Shown: positions 27,731 through 38,000 of the stretch, piece after piece
How positions within the stretch are numbered: the first letter of the stretch is position 1
Layout: every line of letters begins with the position of its first letter
Origin: Paenibacillus koleovorans NBRC 103111
GTDB lineage: Bacteria; Bacillota; Bacilli; Paenibacillales; NBRC-103111
DNA length: 64,000 nt
NCBI RefSeq assembly: GCF_004000845.1
Contig: NZ_BIMA01000018.1
Coordinates: forward strand, 22,388 to 86,387
Direction: 5' to 3'
Program-made: the position numbers and the translations under genes
The notes under the pieces: generated by a model
Seen by the model: the letters and a program-made list of their open reading frames with translations, nothing else
Databases searched by the model: none
Told to the model about the DNA's origin: nothing

Positions 27731-27794
27731 CGGACCACTAGCGATTTTTGACCCAAACACGGTTATAGAGAATAGAGGGGGTGTAGGAAGACAA

Positions 27795-28877
27795 ATGGAG
27801 TTTCTTTACGCAATCGGTTTTGCCGCAGCTTGCTTGCTCGCACTGTGCATGACCCCGCTCGTGAAACGATTTGCCTTCTTCGTCGGCGCTGTAGATAAAC
27901 CCAATCAACGCAAAGTACATACGCGGATTATGCCGCGTCTCGGCGGGTTGGCCATCTTCATCGCGTTTGTGGGAGCTTTCTTCGTGATTGCCCCTACGAT
28001 TGACGATTATAATGTAAAAGTAGCTTCGGCTCTCCTGATCGGCGGTGCCATCATCGTGCTGATCGGAGCCTTGGACGATAGATTCGACCTGTCGCCCCGT
28101 GTGAAGCTGGCGGCTGAGCTTGTGGCGGCATTGGTCATTGTGTTTTATGGCGACATCCAGATCGAACTGGTCAACTTGCCTTTCGGCGATTCGTTCCAAA
28201 CGAGCTGGCTGAGTATTCCGCTTACGGTCTTGTGGATTATCGGGGTTACGAATGCAGTGAACTTGATCGACGGACTTGACGGGTTGGCGGGCGGCGTATC
28301 CGCGATTGCTACGGGGACGATTCTCGTGATGGCGATCCTTATGGGGAATCCTACAGTTATCGTGCTGAGCGTTCTGCTGCTTGGCAGCATCATCGGGTTC
28401 CTGTACTATAACTTCCATCCGGCGAAAATTTTTATGGGCGATTCCGGTGCGTTGTTCCTAGGGTTCAGCCTGGCTACGTTGTCTGTGTTGGGCTTTAAGC
28501 AAGCGACCGTGGTATCGTTCATCGTTCCGATATTGATCCTGGGCGTTCCGTTGTCCGACACATTCTTCGCTATCGTGCGCCGACGGGTAAACAAGCTGCC
28601 GATTTCGGTCGCAGACAAGAATCATCTGCACCACTGCTTGCTACAATTCGGTTTCAGCCATCGCAAGACGGTGTTGATCATTTATGCGATTTCGCTTTTT
28701 TTCGGTTGCTGCGCCATCCTGCTTTCACAGACGACCATGTGGGTAACGATTTTACTGATTGCTTTGCTGCTGCTGGTGCTGCAAGTGGGAGCGGAAGCGA
28801 TCGGGATCGTGAGCAAGAGCAAGAAGCCGGTCATTCATCTGCTCATGCGCGTTCGCTCGAAGAGCACGTCGAAGTAA
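27795..28877 (+). CDS. tagO: Undecaprenyl-phosphate N-acetylglucosaminyl-1-phosphate transferase (TagO/WecA)
   Basis: TagO starts wall-polymer synthesis by loading GlcNAc-1-phosphate on undecaprenyl phosphate. The 360-residue protein has about eleven membrane helices and the MraY-family signatures: RKVHTRIMPRLGGLAIF, GALDDRFDLSPRVKL (Asp pair), NAVNLIDGLDGLAGG, FMGDSGALFLGFSLA and the His-rich loop NHLHHCLLQFGFSHRK. ATG 27795 has GGGGGTGTAGGAAG ahead. It completes a tagO-tagA-csaB set next to SLH proteins, the arrangement known from other Paenibacillus. Confidence 0.92.
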   Translation: MEFLYAIGFAAACLLALCMTPLVKRFAFFVGAVDKPNQRKVHTRIMPRLGGLAIFIAFVGAFFVIAPTIDDYNVKVASALLIGGAIIVLIGALDDRFDLSPRVKLAAELVAALVIVFYGDIQIELVNLPFGDSFQTSWLSIPLTVLWIIGVTNAVNLIDGLDGLAGGVSAIATGTILVMAILMGNPTVIVLSVLLLGSIIGFLYYNFHPAKIFMGDSGALFLGFSLATLSVLGFKQATVVSFIVPILILGVPLSDTFFAIVRRRVNKLPISVADKNHLHHCLLQFGFSHRKTVLIIYAISLFFGCCAILLSQTTMWVTILLIALLLLVLQVGAEAIGIVSKSKKPVIHLLMRVRSKSTSK

Positions 28878-28912
28878 CGATTTGTATCAGCTTTCTCATC
28901 ACGAACGGTTTG

Positions 28913-28943
28913 GAGTCAGTCCCTATAAGGATTGGCTCTTTTT
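28913..28943 (+). terminator. Terminator of tagO
   Basis: Ten-base-pair stem (GAGTCAGTCC with GGATTGGCTC, G-U pairs included), loop CTATAA, five T. Confidence 0.85.
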
Positions 28944-29059
28944 GTTGGCCTGGGACAAGCGGATTAGTTTTCCTCGGTCTCTTCATTTTAGACAAAATTT
29001 GACCGATAACTACTTTATACAAATGTCTTTCGAAGGCAAACATAAGGAGGAAACCGGTT

Positions 29060-32000
29060 TTGAAAACGAGGTACCGCAAGTGGACAAGTTTCGTCCTCGT
29101 CCTGTCCATGCTCATGACGCTCATTCCGGCCATGTCGGCCTACGCGGCTACGTCGCGGATTACGATTACGGGCTATTACACTTCCGACGCGCAGCCGGAC
29201 CTGAGCAATTCCATGGTTCCGCGGGTGACCAGCGCCCAGATTACGATTCCGGCTACGATCGAGAACATTAGCGACAATCAGGTGCAGAGCCTGTATTATG
29301 AAGTGACGAACGTGACCGTCGCTGCATCGCCTGTACGGGATACGACCAATAAGGCGGTGAAGACCGGCCAATTCGACATCCAGTTCAAGAACGTTCGGTT
29401 GACCGAAGGCTTGAACAAAATCGTCGTGAAGCTTGGCGACACCAGCGTCGTTGCTTCCGCGCCGGCTTGGGTGTATTATACGCCGACCACCAACCTGGAG
29501 ACGTTGACCATCAATGGCGTGACGTTCGAGGACAACAAGCTGTATCCGGACAATCCGATGCAGTCCACGATCGTCAACATCGCCGGTACGGCTCCGAATG
29601 CCACGGAAGTCAAAGCGTTTCTCGAGGGCGATCCTGCTCCTAAGAATGCTTTCTTCAGCAACGGCGATTTCTTCTTCTTGGCCGACGACATCAACAAGCC
29701 GGTCTCTACGGCAGCGTTCCGCTTGAAGCCGGGCGACAACCCGATGACCATCGTCGCGGTCAACAATTCGAAAACGTTCCAAGTGCAGAAGAACCTGATC
29801 TACGACAACGGCAAGCCGTTTGCTTTTAATGCTAAGATCGGGGAATTGGATACGAATGGAGCTCCTTCTCAGTTGGACACCAGCGGGAACCCCATCAAGC
29901 ATGATCTGATCCGGACACCGATGATCACTACGCCGAAGGCGGAAATTTCTGCTTATCTGAAGGACGACTTGACGGCGCTCGGCGATCTTCAATACAAGTT
30001 TGTTGAGGTTATGGTTGGGGGACAGCGTTTTGGTCCCTACAATCTTGATGGAGCGAATGCCGCACCGAAAGTATTTTCCGTTTATCCGAGCGTAATTTAT
30101 CAGGGCTACACGGCAACGGATATGTTCATCTCTGGGGAAGCCCTCTCCACGAACTCGAAGCTTACTTTGACGGGTAAAGACGGAATCCCGGTTGACTTGG
30201 ATGCGAATGCATCCATCACGGTCGGCACACCTATTGCCGTGAACACAGCGAAGACGGTAGCGGCTTATCGACTGCCAACAGGTTCCCTTACTGCAGCGAA
30301 CAGTCCTTATTCAATTGTCATAACAGACGGTGGACGTACGATTCACGATACGGCTTACTCCTTGGGCGTTAATATCCCAACAGGCAACTTAACATTGCCA
30401 AGCGTATCCTCATTTGCCGGTATTCCGGATCCTGGAACCGACTTGACCAAAGCCGGCACTCCATGGGCACCAGGAGCCGACGAACGCGCGTTCGAATTTT
30501 CTGCCGGTACTCCCAACCAATACGCACTTCAAATTACAGATGCCCAAAATCGTTCCGTTGCATCTGTAGTGGGGACAGCCGGAACATTGGGTGCCGTTAA
30601 TTTTAAAATACCGGTCATTCAAACGGAAGGACTGTACAAATACAAGCTTACTTATGATGGGATGGCCATCTCGGAGCGGGCTTTCACCGTAGGGCGTAAA
30701 GATCCGGCTGCTCCAGACGTTCAAATCAGCGGTCCGATCGTACTTAAGGATGCGGACGCGATCGCCGGCTTCGGCGGACTTACGAACCCGACGACGCTTT
30801 CTTTCAGTGGTGTAAACTTGGGCGTCAATAAATCCGACTATACGTCGGCTCGTTTGATTGATCAAGCGAATCCCGCTACAAACATTCCCATTACGGTAAC
30901 GGATGTGAGAGACACTAGCATCTTGTTTACCATACCGAATCAATCTGCCTTGCAAACCGGAGTTAACTATACGTTGGCATTCACCAAACAGCTGCGCTAC
31001 CCGGATGGAACTTTGGGTTCAACGTACCCATACACAGGTCCACTTACCGTTGCAGGAGCCGTTTATGCTTCTCCGACCATTGGAACAACTGCGGTGACCG
31101 GTATTACGGTTCCTCAATTAATTCCGTCGGAGATAGGCTCCACATCTCTTACGGTTGATGGCGTAGGGCTGATGGATCGCACGCTGCTGGCCCTGGTCGT
31201 CATGAACGAAGATGGTACCAATCCGCGCAATGCGAATGTATTGGCGACCATTCCTGCAGGAACGCAGGCCACAGCCGATTTTACTTCGATCCCTGGGTTG
31301 ATTGCAGGCCATTACTTGATTCGCGTCATTTACAACAATGAGATTTTGGGACAATTTCCATTTGTCGTTGCCGATCCTGTTGCATCGTCGATTTCCGAGA
31401 ATGGATCGAATGTCGTCGTAGCCGGCAACAACTTGGGCCGCAACTTGAACTTGTTGAAATTACGATTCGCCCCTGTAGACAATCCGGATCAATTTGTGGA
31501 GCAAACGGCATCCTCGATCGATGCAGGACGCAACGCAACATTTGTCCGTCCTCCGGGACTGGCCAATGGCGCATACATGCTTACCTTTTTGTATAACGAT
31601 GTTGTGGTAGGAAATCCTTTTCCTTATAACGTGAGCGCAGCAGCGACCTCTTTGAACGAAGTGGCATCCTGGTCGCGGCCGGGCCGATACAAGGTATTTG
31701 ATTTCTCGGCGAAGCTGGACATCCCTACGGATAAAGTTCAAGTCGTCGAGTTCCGATTCTACAACTCGTCAAGCGACAACAATCCGCCAACCACGTTTAC
31801 GTTTAACTACGTCGATCCGAACTTGCCTTATATCGAACAAGTCAAACGATCCGACGGGATGATCCTGACGGAAGGCGGTCGCAATGATATTACGGAGCTG
31901 CCGACAACGCTGTCGATCATCACCGATAATAAAACGAACAAAGTGAATGTTTACCTAGGCAATTACACAACGAATACCGGAATTTCTACAACCTTGAATA

Positions 32001-34489
32001 ACCCGGACACCATGTCGCTTCAGTCGTCGGGCAAGTATATATTCACTTATGCCATACCGGATAATATCGCTAACGGGATTACTCCAATTACTTTTATCCC
32101 ATCGACTGATAATGTGACTAATACCAAGACCGGAGAAAATTATTCAGGACGTCGGCAATATGATTTAACGGTTTCCAATACGCCTTATTTGATCATTAAC
32201 AATATTTATAGCGGCAGGGTTGTGAAAAATCCGAATCTGGAAGTTACCTGTATTAGGCCATCAGAGACTTTGCCGACCGGAAACTGTATTTCAGGACGTT
32301 TGGTGAACATCCCCTTGCCGTTCGGGTCACCGAATCCTTATACAGTAGAAGTTATTGTTAATGATAGCAATACTAATACATTAGTACCGGATCCAACCTT
32401 CAAGACGTTCTACGTTCAAGTAGCTAACTTCAAGGAAGGCAAAAACACAATCAAGTTTAACGTTAAAAAAGGTGGGGCTATCGTCACATCTAGCTCATAC
32501 GATCTTTTCGTATTCAGCACCGAAGCACCGGAATTTCTATCCATTAAACCGATCGAGAGAACGGACATCATTAAGTTCGTGAAGGGGACTCAACCTGAAA
32601 CTTATTCTACAAGCGAGACATCTGTTGCCTTTTCCGGTCAATTTGCGAATGCTACGGAGATTAAACTGACCAAGCGGACGAAAGATGACAACGGTGCACC
32701 CATCGTCATTTATGACCGAAGATACAATAACTTCTCTTCGGCCGAACCGCAAAGCGCAAACCCGAACTATTTCCGGTTGTTGAACAGCCCGACCATCGGA
32801 CAGTTCGAAACCGTACCGATCACGCTGGCACCAAAGGGAGAAACGATTTTCGAATTCTCGATAGCGAACGCATCCGGCATCAACGTTACACGTACCATCA
32901 CGATTAGCCGTGAGCCGCTGCCGTTCGTGGTCAAGTACCCGGTTCTCATTACGAACGAGAAGGGCGAGCTCCAAGCCAACATCAACAGCAACTATGTGGA
33001 GATCGAGTTGGATGCGGAAGGCGCCGACAGTGTGATGTTTGGCAAAGAGATGGCCGTTCAACGCGAAATATTCGATGAGAATGGAATCAAGCGCAAGCGA
33101 TTCTTCTATGAACTCAATGATCTTAAGGTCGGCAAGAATACCGTCAAGTTTGTCGTAAACCGTGGCACGAACAAATCTAATGGAGGTTTTATCGTTTATA
33201 ATGTGGATACTCCTGTAGAAGGCGCCCAGTTCAAGACAGCGCTCAAAACCTCGATGACTGCATTTGACGGACAGATTAAGTTAACATTGCCGCGGGGCAC
33301 AAACTTCATGCGTAATGAAGCCGGAGCCGTTAATCCATTCTTGTCAGCCGATCGAAAAATTTTATTTGGTATCGCCAATCAGAAGGACGGTCGAGTAGAC
33401 AAGTGGAAACACCCGACTGCTACAGATGGTCAAGTTGGAAACCGCAACCCGCTGGTTATAACAACTACGGGCCAACAAGTATTGAGTGAGCCTACAGGCA
33501 AATTCCGCCCGGCCAGCCCATTGTTCTGGATTGATGCCGGCAGCATTCGCAAGAATGAAACGGATATGAACCAGGCACTCAGCGGCAGCGGTCGGCTCCC
33601 GTACGATAACGATACTTTCTATGCTCGCAGCAAGGAAGATCAAGTAGTACCGACCGACCGTGGCACACTGACGTTGAAATACGACTCCATCATACGAAAT
33701 GATGCTTGGAAGTATGTCACTGTTTATCATTTTGATATATACGAAGACTACACGGGGACTACGCAGTGGAGATGGAAGAACCTCGGCGGAGTTGTTAATA
33801 CGAATGATAATACTGTGACAGTACCTTTTGAAACATTCGGCTATTATCAAGTGATGTACATGGGGAATAGTTACGACGACGTGACTGGTCACCCATGGGC
33901 GCGGAATGAGCTTGATACGCTTTATGCGAAAGGGCTCATGCTGAATAAAGAAGCTTCCGCATTCGTTCCGAACGATGCCATTACACGTGGTGAGTTTGCT
34001 ACAATGCTGGTGAAAATATTCGATATTCCGCTTCAATATACGGATATCCCGACTTTCACAGACGTACCTCGCGTTAATATTTTAACCAGACTGTACGATT
34101 ACAAGTATGTCGAGACCGCGGCTCGTGCCGGTATAGTGCGTGGCGCAGCATTAGGAAGGTTCTTGCCGGATTCGGCCGTTACGCGCCAAGATGCGGCCGT
34201 CATGATCGCACGTGCGGCCGATTTGAAGCTATCGTCGGATTCCGACCTGAATAAGGTGCTTGCTAACCTTCAGAAGCAGTTCACAGACGGCGAGCAGATC
34301 GATATTTACGCTCGTACAGCTGTAGAGGCTGTCGCCAAAGCCGGTCTAATTGAGGGCAAGGAGAATGTGCTGCAGCAAGGCCAGTCCAAAGCTACCGTGC
34401 GTTTTGATCCGCTCAATACGTTTACACGCGCGGAAGCAGCTGTAGTCGCTATTCGTGTTCTGAAACAGCAGAAGAAAATACCGAAATGA
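29060..34489 (+). CDS. Very large secreted SLH-domain cell-surface protein (1809 residues)
   Basis: The product starts at TTG 29060 (AAGGAGG at 29044-29050) with the signal peptide MKTRYRKWTSFVLVLSMLMT and a cut after about SAYA. Most of the length is a chain of beta-rich, IPT/TIG- or Ig-like modules, visible as recurring patterns such as PSVSSFAGI, GVNLGVNKSDY and NGSNVVVAGNNLGRN. The last 200 residues hold three SLH motifs (YDDVTGHPWARNELDTLYAK; FTDVPRVNI with FLPDSAVTRQDAAVM; FDPLNTFTRAEAAVV). It should sit on the cell wall by SLH binding to pyruvylated polymer. In Paenibacillus alvei a comparable SLH protein, SlhA, lies in the same kind of locus and affects swarming. The gene is between tagO and the S-layer gene. 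Base use is uneven: the first 800 bases are GC-rich, later parts less so. Exact function unknown. Confidence 0.82.
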   Translation: MKTRYRKWTSFVLVLSMLMTLIPAMSAYAATSRITITGYYTSDAQPDLSNSMVPRVTSAQITIPATIENISDNQVQSLYYEVTNVTVAASPVRDTTNKAVKTGQFDIQFKNVRLTEGLNKIVVKLGDTSVVASAPAWVYYTPTTNLETLTINGVTFEDNKLYPDNPMQSTIVNIAGTAPNATEVKAFLEGDPAPKNAFFSNGDFFFLADDINKPVSTAAFRLKPGDNPMTIVAVNNSKTFQVQKNLIYDNGKPFAFNAKIGELDTNGAPSQLDTSGNPIKHDLIRTPMITTPKAEISAYLKDDLTALGDLQYKFVEVMVGGQRFGPYNLDGANAAPKVFSVYPSVIYQGYTATDMFISGEALSTNSKLTLTGKDGIPVDLDANASITVGTPIAVNTAKTVAAYRLPTGSLTAANSPYSIVITDGGRTIHDTAYSLGVNIPTGNLTLPSVSSFAGIPDPGTDLTKAGTPWAPGADERAFEFSAGTPNQYALQITDAQNRSVASVVGTAGTLGAVNFKIPVIQTEGLYKYKLTYDGMAISERAFTVGRKDPAAPDVQISGPIVLKDADAIAGFGGLTNPTTLSFSGVNLGVNKSDYTSARLIDQANPATNIPITVTDVRDTSILFTIPNQSALQTGVNYTLAFTKQLRYPDGTLGSTYPYTGPLTVAGAVYASPTIGTTAVTGITVPQLIPSEIGSTSLTVDGVGLMDRTLLALVVMNEDGTNPRNANVLATIPAGTQATADFTSIPGLIAGHYLIRVIYNNEILGQFPFVVADPVASSISENGSNVVVAGNNLGRNLNLLKLRFAPVDNPDQFVEQTASSIDAGRNATFVRPPGLANGAYMLTFLYNDVVVGNPFPYNVSAAATSLNEVASWSRPGRYKVFDFSAKLDIPTDKVQVVEFRFYNSSSDNNPPTTFTFNYVDPNLPYIEQVKRSDGMILTEGGRNDITELPTTLSIITDNKTNKVNVYLGNYTTNTGISTTLNNPDTMSLQSSGKYIFTYAIPDNIANGITPITFIPSTDNVTNTKTGENYSGRRQYDLTVSNTPYLIINNIYSGRVVKNPNLEVTCIRPSETLPTGNCISGRLVNIPLPFGSPNPYTVEVIVNDSNTNTLVPDPTFKTFYVQVANFKEGKNTIKFNVKKGGAIVTSSSYDLFVFSTEAPEFLSIKPIERTDIIKFVKGTQPETYSTSETSVAFSGQFANATEIKLTKRTKDDNGAPIVIYDRRYNNFSSAEPQSANPNYFRLLNSPTIGQFETVPITLAPKGETIFEFSIANASGINVTRTITISREPLPFVVKYPVLITNEKGELQANINSNYVEIELDAEGADSVMFGKEMAVQREIFDENGIKRKRFFYELNDLKVGKNTVKFVVNRGTNKSNGGFIVYNVDTPVEGAQFKTALKTSMTAFDGQIKLTLPRGTNFMRNEAGAVNPFLSADRKILFGIANQKDGRVDKWKHPTATDGQVGNRNPLVITTTGQQVLSEPTGKFRPASPLFWIDAGSIRKNETDMNQALSGSGRLPYDNDTFYARSKEDQVVPTDRGTLTLKYDSIIRNDAWKYVTVYHFDIYEDYTGTTQWRWKNLGGVVNTNDNTVTVPFETFGYYQVMYMGNSYDDVTGHPWARNELDTLYAKGLMLNKEASAFVPNDAITRGEFATMLVKIFDIPLQYTDIPTFTDVPRVNILTRLYDYKYVETAARAGIVRGAALGRFLPDSAVTRQDAAVMIARAADLKLSSDSDLNKVLANLQKQFTDGEQIDIYARTAVEAVAKAGLIEGKENVLQQGQSKATVRFDPLNTFTRAEAAVVAIRVLKQQKKIPK

Positions 34490-34497
34490 TCTCGCCT

Positions 34498-34532
34498 AGC
34501 TGTCGGCTCCTAGGAGCCGACGGCCGGTTTTT
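34498..34532 (+). terminator. Terminator of the large SLH gene
   Basis: GCTGTCGGCTCC (34499-34510) pairs with GGAGCCGACGGC with one G-U; a GC-rich GCCGG and five T follow. Confidence 0.8.
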
Positions 34533-34560
34533 ATGCGGCAACGCTGGAAAATACTTAGTA

Positions 34561-34590
34561 ATGACGAAAACTTGCGGGGGATTGTATACT
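34561..34590 (+). promoter_or_regulatory. Weak promoter candidate P1 in the S-layer leader
   Basis: TATACT (34585-34590) with ATGACG (34561-34566) 18 bases upstream. If real, it starts a leader of about 430 bases that passes the hairpin at 34679. Confidence 0.3.
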
Positions 34591-34678
34591 AAGCACGTAG
34601 CCGAAACTGCAATACAATCGTATAGCAAGGACGTTACACATCTCCGATGAGAGCTTAGAGCGCATGGCATACATAGTG

Positions 34679-34711
34679 AAAAAAGTTTTTTGCGCGACGC
34701 GCAACTTTTTT
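34679..34711 (+). terminator. Strong hairpin inside the S-layer leader region
   Basis: TTGCGC and GCGCAA (34690-34695, 34699-34704) close a three-base loop; AAAAAAG (34679-34685) and CTTTTTT (34705-34711) form an outer stem, with a TTTT bulge. The shape is that of a bidirectional terminator or an attenuator. The 540 bases between the large SLH gene and the S-layer ATG otherwise hold P1, P2 and the upstream start, and no further gene. Confidence 0.6.
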
Positions 34712-34803
34712 CGGCCCTCTGCGTTTAATTAAGTGAATCAGACAGAAACAGGAATGACACAACTCCAATACAGTGATACTTGGGTAATTTTCTCAAATAT
34801 CTC

Positions 34804-34832
34804 TTTACGCTGGATTTTCACCATTGTATAAT
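34804..34832 (+). promoter_or_regulatory. SigA promoter candidate P2 of the S-layer gene
   Basis: TTTACG (34804-34809), an exact 17-base spacer and a perfect TATAAT (34827-34832). It gives a leader of about 120 bases to the first start codon and 190 to the second. Confidence 0.65.
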
Positions 34833-34942
34833 GTTATAGTGGTGTCTGTGTCTCTAGTTTTCTATTGATTTGGTTTACTAGTTTCTGTGACATCCAGTTG
34901 CAGACTTTTAATAGTAAATAGCGCTCAAACTCTGGGAAGGGG

Positions 34943-35029
34943 GTGAATAGGCCGATGAGTAAATCGAGCTTGAATCTTGAACCACATTCTCGAACATTGC
35001 AAGACAATAGAGGAGGAGAAAAAAAGGTT
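34943..35029 (+). promoter_or_regulatory. Upstream in-frame translation start ahead of the S-layer signal peptide
   Basis: GTG 34943 and ATG 34955 are both in frame with the S-layer start at 35030, without a stop between. ATG 34955 is nine bases behind GGGAAGGGGGTG. Used as a start it would add 25 residues, mostly polar (from MSKSSLNLEPHSR). Tandem in-frame starts are known in the Brevibacillus middle wall protein operon; here only the sequence pattern is seen. Confidence 0.5.
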
Positions 35030-38000
35030 ATGAAGAAAAGTTTATCCGTACTTGTAGCGGGTGCAATGGTATCTTCCATGTTCGCATCCTTTGCATTCGC
35101 AGCTGAGTTGACAACACAAGAGAAATACGACGCACTGAAAGCAGCTGGTATCTTCGAAGGTACTGGCAACGGTTCCGAGCTGAACGCCGGCATGACTCGT
35201 GAGCAACTCGCGAAGATCATCGCTCTGGTTAAGAAATTCGACGTTTCCTCGACTGCTAGCGGCTTCACAGACGTTGCTTCCGACCGTTGGTCCGCTGGCG
35301 TTATCGCAGCAGTAGCAAAAGCACAACCAATGATCATGGACGGTACAGCTCCTGGCGTGTTCAACCCAGAAGGCACTGTAACTGTAGAGCAACTGGCAAC
35401 TGTAGTTGTTCGCGCATTGGGTCTGCAAGTTGAAGCTAACCCATCCGTTACTGGTAAAGTATCCGATTGGGCGAAAGGTTATGTTGCTGCAGTCGTTAAA
35501 GCTGGTCTGTTGCCAGCTCAAACCGACTACACAACTGACGCACCTCGCTCGCTGTTGGTAGAAACTACTTATTCCGCAGTTCAAGCAGAAGCAGCACCAA
35601 AAGTCAAAGAAGCTGTTGCAGTTGACAGCAAAAAAGTGAAAGTTACATTCAGCGACAATGGTGTAGCCGAGAAAACTCTTGACACTGCTCTTGAGTCGGG
35701 CAAAGCTACTGACGTAACTGTAACTTACAAAGATCGTAGCTATACGGTTTCAGTTACTTACAAAGCACCTACAGTTGCAGCTTCTGTAGCTGGTGCTAAG
35801 AAAATTAAAGTTGAATTCGGTTCGGCTGTGGATTCCTCGAAAGTAACTTTCGCAGTGAAAAACGGTTCCAACCCAGTCAACACTTCCAAGCAAACTTGGG
35901 CTGATGACAAGAAGTCCGTTGTTCTGGAATTCGCAAACGCACTTCCAAAAGCTGAGTACACTGTTACTGTAACTGGTGCTACTGAAGCTGCTGTAGACCT
36001 GAAAGTCTCTGTAGAAGCTGAGAAGGTTGCTAAGATCGAGTTCACTTCCGACAAGGCAGTTCTCGACAGAGCAGGTACTAACCAAGAAGTTACAGCTGGC
36101 TACAAAGTTTACAATCAATACAACGAAGACGTTACTTCCTCATACGCTTCCAGCTTGAATTTCTCCGCTGGTAGAGGCTCAGTCGACGCCGGCACTGCAG
36201 GCGTACTGAAGCTGACTCTGACTGGGGACAACAAATTCGCAGCTGACGAGAAAATCGCAGCAAGCGTAATTCACCCATCTACTAGCACTTTCGCTTCCAG
36301 CGTATTGACAGTTTCCGCTAAAGCACAAGTAGCTTCCGTAGAATTTACTGGACTTGTTCATAATGTTACTACTAAGAAAGATCTGACGGTTGACTCGACT
36401 GCAAACGAATATGTTGTAGTGGCTACTGCAAAAGACCAATACGGTAATGCAATTGCAGCTGGCAACGCAAACTTCTTGGACACTGACCTGGTCGTGACTG
36501 TTAGCGACACTACGGTTGCTAATGTTACAGTTGCTGGCGTAGCTCCTAACCAATACGCAGACTTTGAAACTGTATCGATCGACGGATCCAACAAAATCGG
36601 CTTAAAGCTTGCTTCGGCTGCTAAGGCTGGTACGATCACATTGACTGCAATTTCGAAGAGCACTGGCAACAAAGCAACTTTCGAAATCAAAGTTGGTGAC
36701 CGCTCTAAGTCCGACGCTGTATCCTTGACAGCTCCTGAACTAGCTGTAGCTAATGAAACATTTGATGTTCCGTTCAGTGTATTAGATCAGTTCGGTGCGG
36801 AAATGACTAAAGCTAGCGATCTGAACACTTCGAACGCTACTAAAGGTTTCCAAACTCTTACTGCAACAAACGCTTCTGACATTAAATTCGTTCAAGACGA
36901 CGTAACTGGCAAAGCCAAGCTGCAAGTTACTACAACTGGTGCTGACGCTAAAACTGTATTGATCACAGCTGTTAGCCGCACTGGCAAAGTTGCTACTCTT
37001 TCCATCAGCGTTCAAAAAGCTAAGACTCCTACAGTAATCTCGGCTACTAAAGACATCACATTGAACCTTGCAAAAGGCGCAACTTCCAAACTGAAGATCG
37101 GCAACCTCGTTGTTCTGGATCAGTATAACAGATCGATGACTCCGACTTTGGGTGCAGACAACTACATCGTTACACTGGCTAACGGTACTGCTGCAAAAGC
37201 TTCCCTGTCGGGAACAGTTCTGAAGGCATCTGCTGATGAGATCGTGATCACAGCTCTTGAAAAAGGCTCTACATCCGTTACAGCAAAGCTGCAAAAGTGG
37301 ACTGACACTAATACTAACGGAACTGTTGATGCCGGAGAAACAACTGATGTTGTGAACAGCTCCCTGACTTTCAATGTTAATGTTGTAGAGAAAGCTGACA
37401 TCGCTTCGTATGAAGTAGCTGACATTACGACTATGTATGCAACTAATGATACTGGATACGGTAAAGAAATCGTAGTTAACGGTGTATTGGCAGACGGTTC
37501 GAAAGTGAAAATGCCTATGGCTGACTTCACTGTAACTTCCGCAGTATACTATAACACTACTGATGGTAAAATCTATGGCGACCAAGCATTTGCCGATACT
37601 TTCGGCGGAGCAAACAAAGAGAAAGCTGTCCCAGTTGTTGTAACGGTTAACGGCGCAAGCGGTCCTCAAACCATTGTTAAGACTGTAACGTTCTCCAACG
37701 CTGCAAAAGAAATTAAGACTTTGGCCCTGAAGTCTGTTGGCACAACTGTTGGTACATCCAAGGTTGAGTCCGCAGGTCTGGTTTCCGAGCTGCTGAGCGG
37801 TTTGGATACAGATGCTGAGGTTCGCGCAATGGTTCGTGCAATCGTAGTATCTAAGGATCAATACGGCGTAGAATGGACTACTAATGAGTTCACTGACGCA
37901 GGTATCATCATTACTCCTCCTTCAGGCAAGACACTGGCTACAATTGTAGCTGGCGACAAACTGAGCATTACTGCAGTTAACGGTAGCAACGTAATCTCCT

